DNA of 63,304 bases from Hymenobacter sp. ISL-91 (GCF_018613725.1 NZ_JAGGPS010000010.1:1-63304); one strand, 5' to 3'. Numbered from the stretch's first letter, positions 34,140 to 42,491 are shown. Notes: a model not told the origin generated them from the sequence alone. Translations and numbers: made by a program.

Positions 34140-34952
34140 GTGCGGAATATTGTCGCTCTGGGTGTGGCGACCCTTCTTCTTTTCGCCGAATTTACTTCTC
34201 CCTTCACGCCGGCTCCGCAGTTGGTGGCCCCAACCCCCGTGCGCTACAAACTCCGGACGGTGGTGCTCGATGCCGGCCACGGGGGCAAAGACCGGGGCTG
34301 CGCCGGCGTATCGGCCCGCGAGGCCGACGTGGCCCTGAAGCTGGTGCTGGCCCTGGGCAAGGAAATTGAGGGGAAGATGCCCGAGGTGAAGGTGGTGTAT
34401 ACCCGCAAAACCGACGTGTTTGTGGAGCTGGCCGACCGCGCCAACATTGCTAATAATCACAATGCCGACCTGTTTATCTCCATCCACTGCAACGCCGCCT
34501 CTCCTACGGCCCACGGCACCGAGGTCTGGACGATGGGCCCGCACAAAACCGACGCCAACCTAGCCGTAGCCAAGCGCGAAAACTCGGTTATTCTGCAGGA
34601 AGACAACTACAAAGAGCAATACAACGGCTTCGACCCCACCTCGCCCCAGAGCCATATCCTGTTCAGCCTGTTTCAGAGTGCTTATATGGTGAACAGCCTG
34701 CGCTTTGCCCAGAAGGTCGACCGGCATTTTCGTACCACGCTCAAGCGTCCCTCGCGGGGCGTGAAGCAGGCGGGCTTTCTGGTGCTCTGGAAGTCGGCCA
34801 TGCCGGCCGTGCTGATTGAGTCGGGGTTTCTCACCAACCGGCAGGAAGAACTGTATCTGAACGATAAAACCAATCAGGCGTATATGGCTTCGAGCATCTA
34901 CCAGGCTTTCCGCGAATACAAGCAGGAACTGGAAACCGGCTCGGGCGACTAG
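34140..34952 (+). CDS. N-acetylmuramoyl-L-alanine amidase
   Basis: Cleaves the amide bond between MurNAc and the stem peptide during cell separation. The start GTG 34140 gives a signal peptide (RNIVALGVATLLLFAEFTSP) followed by the Amidase_3 zinc domain: VVLDAGHGGKDRGCAG (His ligand), the region with ADVALKLVLALGKEIE, NADLFISIHCNAAS (second His) and VLIESGFLTNRQEELYL with the catalytic Glu. There are no LysM or AMIN domains. It is 270 residues, an AmiC-like minimal form. It is followed after 63 nt by the MCE gene on the same strand. Confidence 0.93.
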   Translation: MRNIVALGVATLLLFAEFTSPFTPAPQLVAPTPVRYKLRTVVLDAGHGGKDRGCAGVSAREADVALKLVLALGKEIEGKMPEVKVVYTRKTDVFVELADRANIANNHNADLFISIHCNAASPTAHGTEVWTMGPHKTDANLAVAKRENSVILQEDNYKEQYNGFDPTSPQSHILFSLFQSAYMVNSLRFAQKVDRHFRTTLKRPSRGVKQAGFLVLWKSAMPAVLIESGFLTNRQEELYLNDKTNQAYMASSIYQAFREYKQELETGSGD

Positions 34953-35015
34953 TCGGCCGTGCAACTACGGGCCCGGCTACTGGCTCTCTCCTCTCATACA
35001 TAACTGCGACCTCCC

Positions 35016-36020
35016 GTGTCCAAAGAAATAAAAGTGGCCCTGCTGGGCATAGTGGCCGTAGGGCTGCTTATTTTCGGCTTCAACTTCTTGAAGGGCAGTA
35101 ATATTCTGTCGTCGGACCGCACCTACTTTGCCAAGTATGACAACGTAGATGGCCTTGCAATAGGTAATCCGGTGGTGCTCAACGGTATCAAGGTGGGCCA
35201 GGTGAAACAGATGGAGCTGCTGCCCGAAGAAGGCAACCGCGTAAAGGTGTCGGTGGAGCTTCAGAAGGGCGTAACGGTGGGCGACTCGACAGTGGCCAGC
35301 CTGAGCGGCTCATTGCTGGGCTCGAAAACCATTACCCTATTTCTGGGCCGTAATTCCAAGGTGTTCGAGGGGGGCGAGGAGTTGAAATCGTACACCGTGG
35401 CCAGCCTCACCGATGCTTTCCAGGCCAAGGCGCTGCCGGTGCTCGGTACCGTCGATTCGACGCTGACCAAAGTGAATGCCTTCCTCAGCAAGGATGCCCG
35501 CCTGAGCCTGCAGGCCACGCTGCTCAACAGCCAAGCCGCTACCGAAGCTGTCAAGAACCTGCTGTTGCTCAATCAGCGCAACATCAACCAGATTACCAGT
35601 AACATGGCTCAGCTCACGACCGAGCTTAACAAGACCAGCAAGAAGTTCGACCGAGTGGCTTCCAACTTCGCCCAGCTCAGCGACTCGCTGAAAGATGCGC
35701 CTATCGGCCCGGCCATGCGCAAGCTCAACAACACCATGACCGAGGCGCAAAGCGCCGTTACGGCGCTTAACCGCTCGCTCACCGACCAGCAGGGCTCACT
35801 TGGCAAGCTGCTCTCCGACAGCACACTCTACCGCAACCTCAACGCCACCGCCGCCAGCTCCAACGCCCTGATTTCTGACCTGCAGGCCAACCCCAAGAAG
35901 TACGTACACTTCTCGGTATTCGGGGGCGGCAAAAAATCGAAGAAAGAAGTGGAAACCACGGTTACCAAGCCCAATGGCACGGTTGTCGAAACCGAGCTGG
36001 AAACCAAAACGGTGAAATAG
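35016..36020 (+). CDS. MlaD-like MCE-domain protein
   Basis: Substrate-binding part of lipid transporters that move phospholipids between the inner and outer membranes. This 334-residue protein has one N-terminal helix (VALLGIVAVGLLIFGFNFLK), a single MCE domain (about 40-120: YDNVDGLAIGNPVVLNGIKV, then GSLLGSKTITLFLG), then a long helical region (about 140-300) likely to form a coiled-coil needle, and a charged tail. The start is GTG 35016. No MlaE permease or MlaF ATPase is in the window; the amidase upstream may be cotranscribed. Confidence 0.9.
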   Translation: MSKEIKVALLGIVAVGLLIFGFNFLKGSNILSSDRTYFAKYDNVDGLAIGNPVVLNGIKVGQVKQMELLPEEGNRVKVSVELQKGVTVGDSTVASLSGSLLGSKTITLFLGRNSKVFEGGEELKSYTVASLTDAFQAKALPVLGTVDSTLTKVNAFLSKDARLSLQATLLNSQAATEAVKNLLLLNQRNINQITSNMAQLTTELNKTSKKFDRVASNFAQLSDSLKDAPIGPAMRKLNNTMTEAQSAVTALNRSLTDQQGSLGKLLSDSTLYRNLNATAASSNALISDLQANPKKYVHFSVFGGGKKSKKEVETTVTKPNGTVVETELETKTVK

Positions 36021-36053
36021 CCCGGCCGGCTTCCGCCAATCTGCTTACCTTTG

Positions 36054-36081
36054 AAATCCGCCCACTCAGGCGGATTTCTTT
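36054..36081 (+). terminator. Terminator of the MCE gene
   Basis: AAATCCGCC, CACTCA loop, GGCGGATTTCTTT: a short stem with T residues, 33 nt after the MCE stop. It directly follows TACCTTTG (36046-36053), which looks like a -7 box but is probably coincidental here. Confidence 0.75.
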
Positions 36082-36120
36082 GGTTTTAGCTGCTATCGGA
36101 AACGGCAGGAACTGAAAAAA

Positions 36121-36262
36121 ACGGTGTCATGCTGAGCGAAGGCGCGAGCCGTAGTTGAAGCATCTCTACCGCTTCGTTGCAGTAGTTGCGTAGTCGACAG
36201 AGTTAGCATTGCAGTAGAGATGCCTCTGCTACAGCTCGCGCCTTCGCTCAGCATGACACCGT
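36121..36262. repeat. Inverted repeat of about 52-bp arms (family A, G variant)
   Basis: The arms (36121-36172 and 36211-36262) are reverse complements with a few mismatches. The core is GTCATGC...GCATCTCTAC. Centre and arms match the decayed element at 13710-13810. It fills most of the gap between the MCE and carboxylase genes. Confidence 0.88.
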
Positions 36263-36322
36263 CTTTTTTTTAGTTCAAAAACCCCGCCTACTCACTCATC
36301 CCACCCATTCCCACCCCCTTCA

Positions 36323-37951
36323 ATGAACCTCGAATTCAACAAAAACGAAGACAGCCTCAAGCAGCTCATTTTCCAACTTTCGCAACGCAGCAAGCGCGTG
36401 GCCTTGGGCGGCGGCGAGAAAAGCATGGCCAAGCACAAAGCCAAAGGCAAGCTCACGGCCCGCGAGCGGATTGCCTACCTGCTGGATAAGGATGCCGACA
36501 CCGTGGAAATCGGGGCGTTTGCCGGCGAGGGGATGTACCAGGACGAAGGCGGCTGCCCCAGCGGCGGCGTGGTAGTGATGATTGGCTGGGTGCAGGGCCG
36601 CCAGTGCGTGGTGGTGGCCAACGACGCCACCGTGAAGGCGGGCGCCTGGTTCCCGATTACGGCCAAGAAAAACCTGCGGGCCCAGGAAATCAGCATCGAA
36701 AACAAGCTGCCCATCATCTACCTCGTCGATTCGGCGGGCGTGTACCTGCCCATGCAGGACGAGATTTTTCCCGACAAGGAGCACTTCGGCCGCATCTTCC
36801 GCAACAACGCCGTGATGAGCTCCATGGGCATCGTGCAGATGGCCGCCATTATGGGCCCCTGCGTGGCCGGCGGCGCCTATCTGCCTATTATGTCCGACGA
36901 GGCCATGATTGTGGACGGCACCGGCTCAGTATTCCTGGCGGGTTCCTACCTGGTGAAATCGGCCATTGGCGAGAGTATCGACAACGAGACGCTGGGCGGC
37001 GCTTCTACCCACTCCGAAATTTCGGGCGTGACCGACTACAAGTTTGCCACCGACGAGGAGTGCCTCGACCATCTGCGCAACATCTTCGACAAGCTCGGCG
37101 GACAGGCTACGGCGGGTTTCTCGCGCAAGGAGGCCGCGCTGCCCAAGGAAAACCCCGAGGAAATCCTGGGTTTGTTGCCCGCCGACCGCGCCAAGCCCTA
37201 CGACATGATGGACATCATCAACCGGCTGGTCGATAACTCGGAGTTTGAGCCCTACAAGGACCTCTACGGCCAGACGCTGCTGTGCGGGCTGGCCCGCATT
37301 GATGGCTGGGCGGTGGGCATCGTGGCCAACCAGCGCAAAATCGTGAAGACCAAGAAGGGCGCCATGCAAATGGGCGGCGTCATCTACTCCGACTCGGCCG
37401 ACAAGGCCGCGCGCTTCATCATGAACTGCAACCAGAAGAAGATTCCGCTGCTGTTCCTGCACGACGTATCGGGCTTCATGGTGGGCTCGCAGAGTGAGCA
37501 CGGCGGCATCATCAAAGACGGGGCAAAGATGGTGAATGCCATGGCCAACTCGGTGGTACCCAAGTTCTCGGTAATCGTGGGCAACAGCTACGGCGCCGGC
37601 AACTACGCCATGTGCGGCAAAGCATATGACCCCCGCCTGATAGTAGCCTGGCCGACGGCCCAGCTGGCCGTAATGAGCGGCGCGGCGGCGGCCAACACGC
37701 TGCTCCAGATTCAGGTGGCCTCGCTCAAGTCCAAGGGCCAGGAAATCACGCCCGAAGCCGAAAAGGAGCTGCTCGACACCATCAAGGCCCGCTACGACGA
37801 GCAACTCTCGCCCTACTACGCCGCCGCCCGCCTCTGGGTCGACGCCATCATCGACCCCCGCGAAACCCGCAAGGTTATTTCCCAAGGCATCAGCATGGCC
37901 AACCACGCCCCGATTGAGAAGGCGTATAATGTGGGGGTTATTCAGGTGTGA
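36323..37951 (+). CDS. Acyl-CoA carboxylase beta subunit (methylcrotonyl-CoA type)
   Basis: Carboxyltransferase subunit of a biotin-dependent acyl-CoA carboxylase, 542 residues. The paired crotonase-like halves show AQEISIENKLPIIYLVDSAG, VYLPMQDEIFPDKEHFGRIF and MGPCVAGGAYLPIMSDEAMI in the first half, and LLFLHDVSGFMVGSQSEHGG with GNSYGAGNYAMCGKAYDPRL in the second. The MPMQDE/FPDKEHFGRIF region is typical of methylcrotonyl-CoA carboxylase (leucine degradation) rather than propionyl-CoA carboxylase, but specificity is not proven. The biotinylated alpha subunit is not in the window. Start ATG 36323. Confidence 0.93.
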   Translation: MNLEFNKNEDSLKQLIFQLSQRSKRVALGGGEKSMAKHKAKGKLTARERIAYLLDKDADTVEIGAFAGEGMYQDEGGCPSGGVVVMIGWVQGRQCVVVANDATVKAGAWFPITAKKNLRAQEISIENKLPIIYLVDSAGVYLPMQDEIFPDKEHFGRIFRNNAVMSSMGIVQMAAIMGPCVAGGAYLPIMSDEAMIVDGTGSVFLAGSYLVKSAIGESIDNETLGGASTHSEISGVTDYKFATDEECLDHLRNIFDKLGGQATAGFSRKEAALPKENPEEILGLLPADRAKPYDMMDIINRLVDNSEFEPYKDLYGQTLLCGLARIDGWAVGIVANQRKIVKTKKGAMQMGGVIYSDSADKAARFIMNCNQKKIPLLFLHDVSGFMVGSQSEHGGIIKDGAKMVNAMANSVVPKFSVIVGNSYGAGNYAMCGKAYDPRLIVAWPTAQLAVMSGAAAANTLLQIQVASLKSKGQEITPEAEKELLDTIKARYDEQLSPYYAAARLWVDAIIDPRETRKVISQGISMANHAPIEKAYNVGVIQV

Positions 37952-37969
37952 GCTTAGGCATGAAGTGGT

Positions 37970-38395
37970 ATGCAAATTCTGGTTTTTATATTAATAACAA
38001 GCAGCCTTACCTTTTCTACGCTCAGCGTTGTTGGCCAGCAACGCAAGCTCACTCTTGAAGAATACAGCAGCTCTGGAGTTAACAAATTGACTTTCTACAG
38101 TGCTGAATGTGCTAAAGCATCTTCCTTGGCTGAGATAGATATTGTAAAGCAGATGCCTTTCTTAGTATTGAAGAGTGGTCTTGCCCCTCAAGCTTTCGCG
38201 TCTGATACGACCTTCGAAAATACTTACGGGGTGTTTTATAAAGAAACAGGCTGTGTTGGTCCGGTACAGGAATGTGTGGTTTTATATAATCAACGAATTT
38301 TCGAGTATTTGATGGACACATATGGTAATCGTTGGATGAGAACTGTTCGCAAGGATGTAGTTGGCTTCAGAGAGTGGAAGAAGAAGCGCAAATGA
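37970..38395 (+). CDS. Secreted protein of unknown function, A+T-rich gene
   Basis: This 141-residue protein has a signal peptide (MQILVFILITSSLTFSTLSV) and a Lys/Arg-rich end (REWKKKRK). Three cysteines lie in the mature part (about 47, 94 and 101; the last two in GCVGPVQEC). The DNA is clearly A+T-richer than its neighbours, with many A/T-ending codons (for example GCTAAAGCATCTTCCTTG), suggesting recent acquisition. It has no recognised domain. It starts 18 nt after the carboxylase stop and precedes the Zeta-like cassette. Confidence 0.62.
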   Translation: MQILVFILITSSLTFSTLSVVGQQRKLTLEEYSSSGVNKLTFYSAECAKASSLAEIDIVKQMPFLVLKSGLAPQAFASDTTFENTYGVFYKETGCVGPVQECVVLYNQRIFEYLMDTYGNRWMRTVRKDVVGFREWKKKRK

Positions 38396-38408
38396 TGTAA
38401 TTACCAAC

Positions 38409-38450
38409 GGCCCGCCAGCTCCCCCCGGAACGGCGGGCTGCGGGCGTTTT
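38409..38450. repeat. Left copy of a 42-bp direct repeat / terminator hairpin flanking the Zeta-like cassette
   Basis: It opens GGCCCGCCAGCTCC, contains CGGCGGGC, and ends GGCGTTTT, so it can form a GCCCGCC/GGCGGGC hairpin with a T-run. The copy at 39253-39294 is 38/42 identical, same orientation and same length. Confidence 0.85.
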
Positions 38451-38476
38451 TGGAGTAGCGGCTTATCTTCAGGTCT

Positions 38477-39046
38477 ATGAAAATCCTATACATCCTGGCG
38501 GGCTGCAATGGGGCGGGCAAAACAACGGCTGCCTACGCGTTGCTGCCGAATCTGCTGGACTGCCGAGAGTTCGTGAATGCCGATGAAATTGCGCGGGGCC
38601 TCTCGCCGTTTCAGCCCGAAGCGGTGAGCGTGCAGGCGGGCCGGCTGATGCTTACGCGGCTGCGGGAACTGCTGGCGGCCGGCGAAACTTTCGCGCTGGA
38701 AACCACGCTGGCCACACGGCATTACCTGGCTTTCATTCGGGAGGCACAGGCGCGGGGCTACACGGTGCATCTGCTGTTTTTCTGGCTTAGTTCCGTGGAA
38801 GCGGCCGTTGAGCGGGTCCGGGTGCGGGTCCTGGAGGGTGGCCACAACATTCCCGAAGATGTTATTCGCCGCCGTTATGAATTGGGGCTGCAGTATTTCT
38901 TTGGCCGCTATCAGAACGCTGTGGACAGCTGGACGTTTATTGATAATACCAAGGGGAATCCAAAGAGGATAGCGGAATGCAATGCCGGACAACTTGTTAC
39001 CTTAGACCCGGTAACGTGGCAACTCTTAACGACCCAATACGCATGA
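38477..39046 (+). CDS. Zeta-toxin-like P-loop kinase
   Basis: This 189-residue protein has the Zeta/AAA kinase layout: Walker A LAGCNGAGKTTAAYALLP (K15), REFVNADEIARGLSPFQPEA (Asp37, substrate site) and FALETTLATRHYLAFI, the Zeta region with the second acidic residue, then HLLFFWLSSVEAAVERVRVR and GGHNIPEDVIRRRYELGLQY. Zeta toxins phosphorylate UDP-N-acetylglucosamine and block peptidoglycan synthesis; related bacterial proteins of this size are often only annotated as ATPases. Its stop overlaps the next start (ATGA at 39043-39046). It lies between two near-identical hairpin repeats. A toxin role is inference. Confidence 0.78.
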   Translation: MKILYILAGCNGAGKTTAAYALLPNLLDCREFVNADEIARGLSPFQPEAVSVQAGRLMLTRLRELLAAGETFALETTLATRHYLAFIREAQARGYTVHLLFFWLSSVEAAVERVRVRVLEGGHNIPEDVIRRRYELGLQYFFGRYQNAVDSWTFIDNTKGNPKRIAECNAGQLVTLDPVTWQLLTTQYA

Positions 39047-39225
39047 CTACAGCAGAGCAACCCACCACTATGAGCCAGCGCATTCAAGAGGGCTTGGACA
39101 TAGCCTATGAAAACATGTTGGCCTTCAAACGCTACAAGAAAACGCCGGTAATTATTGTGCGGGATGGGCAAGTGGTGGCAGTATCACCGGATGAGTTGCC
39201 ACCGGTAGCGCAAAAGGCTGCCTGA
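39043..39225 (+). CDS. Small protein translationally coupled to the Zeta-like kinase
   Basis: This 60-residue protein has its ATG at 39043, overlapping the kinase stop by 4 nt. A second ATG ten codons on (MSQRIQEGLDIAYENMLAFK) is also possible. It is a helix followed by a short beta hairpin (TPVIIVRDGQVVAVSPDELP). The tight coupling makes it a candidate antitoxin or partner, although classical Epsilon antitoxins are encoded upstream and are larger. A longer open frame begins at 38977 but would sit inside the kinase gene. Confidence 0.65.
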   Translation: MTTAEQPTTMSQRIQEGLDIAYENMLAFKRYKKTPVIIVRDGQVVAVSPDELPPVAQKAA

Positions 39226-39252
39226 TTTCCCCATTGTTCCCCGTTATACTCC

Positions 39253-39294
39253 GGCCCGCCAGCTCCACCCGGAGCGGCGGGCCGCTGGCGTTTT
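39253..39294. repeat. Right copy of the 42-bp direct repeat / terminator hairpin
   Basis: 38 of 42 positions are identical to 38409-38450. It follows the small partner gene by 27 nt and forms the same GCCCGCC/GGCGGGC hairpin ending in GGCGTTTT, so it can act as its terminator. The distance between copies is 844 bp. Confidence 0.85.
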
Positions 39295-39390
39295 CAGGTC
39301 GCTGCCCCAGCGTGGGGCCGTTGCGACCTGAATAAAGTGTCAAAAACCGGAAACGGCCGTAATTTGCCTGTCCACTTCGATTATTTCGCT

Positions 39391-40569
39391 ATGGCCAAGA
39401 AGAAAACCCCGGCGGCTCAGCCGGCCCTCGTCCACATTCCCAACGCGGGCAAAGGGACCGACGCGCTTTCCAAGGAGCAAAAGGCTTTTAACAGGCTCAC
39501 CAAGCAGATTACCAAGCTCGAAACCGAGGTGGGCGAGTTCCGGGCTGCTGCCGATACGCTGCGGCAGCGGGTGCAGAACGAGTACCGGCCCCTGCAAACC
39601 CAGCACCACGACCAGCGCGCCGCTATGGTGCGGGCCCTGGGCCTAGCCTACGAACAGCAGAAGCTCACCAAAACCGAGCGCAAAAAAATAGTGGACCTGG
39701 TAGTGGATAAGTGCGCCGACCTGCTCGATAGGGGCTACGACGACCTGGCCCCCATTTTCGACCTGCTCGACCCGCCGCCCACGCCCGAGGAAGCGGCGGC
39801 CCTGGAGGCAGAAGAGGCCGACCTGGAAGCCCAGACGGCCGAGATGATGAAGGACATGTACCGACGGCAGTTCGGCATCGAGTTCGAGGAAGGCGTGGAT
39901 GTGAGTACGCCCGCCAAGTTTCAGGCCTATGTGGCCCAGCAGATGGCCGTCCAGCAGGAGGCCTACGAGCAGCAGGAAGCCGAAGCGGAGGAGCGCCGGA
40001 GCAAGCGCAAAAAGAGCCTCAAGCAGCAGGCCGCCGCCGATAAGAAGAAAGCCGAGGAGCAGAACATCACCCAAGCCGTGCGCACGCTGTACATGGATCT
40101 GGTAAAGCACCTGCACCCAGACCGGGAGCCCGACGAGGCCGAGAAAATCCGTAAAACCGAGCTGCTGGCCCGCGTGACCACCGCCTACAAGGCCAACGAG
40201 TTGCTCACGCTGCTGCGCCTGCAGCTGGAGCTTAACCGCATCGACCAGGCCCACCTCGAAAACCTGGCCGAAGACCAACTGCGCTACTTCAATAAGCTGC
40301 TGCGCGAACAGGTCCGGGAGCTGGACCAGCAGCTGCTGAATGAGCAGATGGGGCTGCAGAGCTTAACCGGCAAGCCCTATTACTACACCAGCAGCCCCGC
40401 CAGTATGGAGCTGGATTTTCTGCAGATGAAGGCCAGCTTGGAACAGCGAATCCGGCAGCTGGAGGCCGAGGTAACCGCTTTCGGCCACGACCCAAAGGCC
40501 CTCAAGGCGTTTCTCAAGGACTACAAAATTCCCAAGGCTGGCCCGGCCCCCCGGTTCATTCGGCTGTGA
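39391..40569 (+). CDS. J-domain-like protein with coiled-coil arms
   Basis: This 392-residue cytoplasmic protein has a J-domain-like segment in the second half: helix II LYMDLVKHLHPDREPDEAEK with the HPD tripeptide at 242-244, then a helix with LLARVTTAYKANELLTLLRL. Before it lies a charged, Glu/Gln-rich coiled coil (about 150-230: EEAAALEAEEADLEAQ and QQEAEAEERRSKRKKSLKQQ), and after it another helical stretch to about 370. Such proteins would stimulate a DnaK ATPase; no partner gene is near. ATG 39391 (AKKKTPAAQPALVHIPNAGK) is preferred to the frame start at 39337. Confidence 0.8.
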   Translation: MAKKKTPAAQPALVHIPNAGKGTDALSKEQKAFNRLTKQITKLETEVGEFRAAADTLRQRVQNEYRPLQTQHHDQRAAMVRALGLAYEQQKLTKTERKKIVDLVVDKCADLLDRGYDDLAPIFDLLDPPPTPEEAAALEAEEADLEAQTAEMMKDMYRRQFGIEFEEGVDVSTPAKFQAYVAQQMAVQQEAYEQQEAEAEERRSKRKKSLKQQAAADKKKAEEQNITQAVRTLYMDLVKHLHPDREPDEAEKIRKTELLARVTTAYKANELLTLLRLQLELNRIDQAHLENLAEDQLRYFNKLLREQVRELDQQLLNEQMGLQSLTGKPYYYTSSPASMELDFLQMKASLEQRIRQLEAEVTAFGHDPKALKAFLKDYKIPKAGPAPRFIRL

Positions 40570-40676
40570 GAAGCAGCGCCGACAAGTAGCCGGGCGGGGT
40601 GATTTGAAAGCTGCGTGGAAGTAGTGTGGCCCTGGTAAACCGCCCGGTCGCTTCCGCTTGCCCACTCGTGCTAGTG

Positions 40677-40716
40677 AATAGAGTGTCATGCTTTGCTGCA
40701 CTCTGCATGACGTTCT
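40677..40716. repeat. Single family A hairpin unit (G variant)
   Basis: GTCATGC, a 13-nt loop, then GCATGAC: a perfect 7-bp stem. It is one isolated unit of the arms seen in the paired elements, and shows the unit can exist alone. The rest of 40570-40895 holds no gene. Confidence 0.65.
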
Positions 40717-40895
40717 TTCGACCAACTATCCACGTACTCTACAACCCTGGTTTGCTTCCGGTAAGTGCTGCCAACCGAACAAAACGGCCCGGCCAACGTG
40801 TTATCTACCGGCAACCTTTCCACCTAAAACGGCGTCGGTTGTGTTTATCGGCTTATTTTGTCTGCTCCTGCTTTAGCTGCCGCTCGCTTCCGTCC

Positions 40896-41726
40896 ATGAC
40901 CAACCGCGAAATCAAGGCCCTTATTTCTCTGCTCGACGATCCGGAAAGTGCCCCCCATGTGGAGGGCAAAATCCAGACGCTGGGCGAAACCATTATTCCG
41001 TTTCTGGAGGAGAGTTGGGAGGAAAGCCTCGACCCGCGCCAGCAACAGCGCCTCGAAGATTTAATCCATCATCTGCAGTTCGAGGGCTTGCAGCAGCGCT
41101 TTCGGGTGTGGCGCGAAACCGGGGCCGAAAACCTGCTGGAGGGCATGTGGCTGCTCAACTCCTACCAATACCCCGACGCCGACTTCCAGAGCCTCAACCG
41201 GGCCATTGAGCAGCTGCGCTTCGAGGTCTGGACGTTGCTGCAGCCCGAAATGCACCCCGCCGACCAGGTGCAGACCCTCAACCATGTGCTGTTTCGGGCC
41301 CATAAGTTTGCGGCCAACACCCAGAACTTCCACTCGCCGGCCAACTCCATGCTGCACCGGGTGCTGGAAACCAAGCGCGGCAACCCGCTCACGCTTTGCG
41401 TTATCTACCTGTTGGTGGCCCAGCGCCTCAAGCTGCCGGTTTTCGGCGTGAACCTGCCCAACCTGTTCGTGCTCACCTACCAGCTCGAAGCGCCCCTGGA
41501 GCCGTTCTATATCAACTGCTACAACCGCGGCCTGGTGCTCTCGCGCACCGATATCGAGCATTACGTGCAGCAGCTCAACCTCACGCCCAACGACATCTTC
41601 TTCCAGCCCTGCACCCACCTCGACATTGTGCGTCGGGCCCTGCGCAACCTGCAGCTCAGCTTCGAGAAGCTGCAGGAACCCGCTAAGGCCGTGGAAGTCG
41701 GCCAGCTGCTGGGAATCCTTTCTTAA
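40896..41726 (+). CDS. SirB1/transglutaminase-like protein
   Basis: This 276-residue protein has an N-terminal helical region (NREIKALISLLDDPESAPHV) and the Transglut_core2 (SirB1-like) domain: NSMLHRVLETKRGNPLTLCV, then YLLVAQRLKLPVFGVNLPNL. A Cys in LTLCVIYL and His-containing segments may preserve a cysteine-peptidase-like fold, but catalysis is unproven in this family. ATG 40896 is taken because the upstream open frame is Cys/Arg-rich and not family-like. A family C repeat begins at the stop codon. Confidence 0.82.
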   Translation: MTNREIKALISLLDDPESAPHVEGKIQTLGETIIPFLEESWEESLDPRQQQRLEDLIHHLQFEGLQQRFRVWRETGAENLLEGMWLLNSYQYPDADFQSLNRAIEQLRFEVWTLLQPEMHPADQVQTLNHVLFRAHKFAANTQNFHSPANSMLHRVLETKRGNPLTLCVIYLLVAQRLKLPVFGVNLPNLFVLTYQLEAPLEPFYINCYNRGLVLSRTDIEHYVQQLNLTPNDIFFQPCTHLDIVRRALRNLQLSFEKLQEPAKAVEVGQLLGILS

Positions 41727-41886
41727 GCTGTTAGCCTTTAGCTGATAGCTGTTAGCTTCCGTTCAAGAAACCTATTCTTTCACCCAAAAGTAAGACCCCG
41801 CACTCAACCGAATACGGGGCCTTGCTCGTTTTTTCAGCTAACAGCTAACAGCTAACAGCTAACAGCTAACAGCTAACAGCTAACAA
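41727..41886. repeat. Paired heptamer repeat enclosing a terminator (family C)
   Basis: The left arm is AGCTGTTAGCCTTTAGCTGA plus a further half-unit (41726-41757), starting on the last base of the upstream stop codon. The right arm is about seven consecutive AGCTAAC units (41836-41885), the longest array in the window, ending 3 nt before the redoxin stop. Between them is a terminator hairpin. Confidence 0.9.
41790..41822. terminator. Terminator between convergent genes
   Basis: AAGACCCCG ... CGGGGCCTT with a loop of about 14 nt, followed on the plus strand by a run of T (TTTTTT at about 41829). Confidence 0.7.
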
Positions 41887-41888
41887 AT

Positions 41889-42491
41889 CTAGAACCGCTT
41901 AATCAGGCAGCCGGCGGCGCGCTTGTCGGTTACGCCGGCGGCGCGGCCGGCCAGCAGGTTGTCGAGCACCTGGGCCAGGTACTTTTCCTTCACATAGTTC
42001 TCCACCTGCGGATTATCATCGACGGCCCCTTTGTAGCGCACCGCAAACCCACCACTGACGGGCTGCAGCACAACTACCTCGGGGGTTTTGGTGGCCCCGA
42101 GTAGCGTGCTCACGGTCTGGCCTTCGTCGGTGAGCAGGGGAAGCGACGGGCTGCCGCTGGCTTTTACTTTTACCTTCTCGTTGGCATCAATGGCCGCCTC
42201 CACATTAATAGGCGTGTCGATGAACAGGAACTGCACGCCTTTGCTGCCGTAGTCGGCGCTGAGGGCGGCCAGTCGATTCTGGTAAAGCGTGGAGAAAGGG
42301 CAGGTCTGGTTGATGAACACCACGACCACGGCCTTACTGCCGGCGTAGCTTTTCAGGCTGACTTCGGTGTTGTTCTGCTTCAGGCTGAAGTCGGCGACCG
42401 AGCGGCTGCCCTGGGCGCGGGCCGAAGTAACGGCCAAAACCCCGAACAAAAGCGCGGCGGCGGCAAGCAGGGAAATACGGCGGAAAGACAT
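41889..42491 (-). CDS. Secreted thioredoxin-fold redoxin
   Basis: This 200-residue protein has a signal peptide (MSFRRISLLAAAALLFGVLA). The redoxin (AhpC/TSA-like) domain has FINQTCPFSTLYQNRLAALS with one cysteine in the active-site position and no CxxC, FLFIDTPINVEAAIDANEKV, and a conserved-looking end AAGCLIKRF with a second cysteine. Proteins of this layout probably work as periplasmic peroxiredoxin-like or thiol proteins. ATG 42491 begins the signal peptide. It follows the phosphopantetheinyl transferase gene by 32 nt on the same strand. Confidence 0.82.
   Translation of the reverse strand: MSFRRISLLAAAALLFGVLAVTSARAQGSRSVADFSLKQNNTEVSLKSYAGSKAVVVVFINQTCPFSTLYQNRLAALSADYGSKGVQFLFIDTPINVEAAIDANEKVKVKASGSPSLPLLTDEGQTVSTLLGATKTPEVVVLQPVSGGFAVRYKGAVDDNPQVENYVKEKYLAQVLDNLLAGRAAGVTDKRAAGCLIKRF

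Noticed and set aside
36046..36053. TACCTTTG as a promoter for the carboxylase gene
   Set aside because: It is directly followed by the MCE terminator hairpin and the family A repeat, 270 nt before the gene, with no -33 box.
36926..37975. 349-codon minus-strand open frame inside the carboxylase gene
   Set aside because: Antisense of a well-conserved carboxyltransferase with all expected motifs; no protein-like features in the minus frame.
41836..41886. CRISPR-like array of AGCTAAC units
   Set aside because: Units are 7 nt and directly tandem without spacers; no cas genes. It is a simple-sequence arm of an inverted pair.
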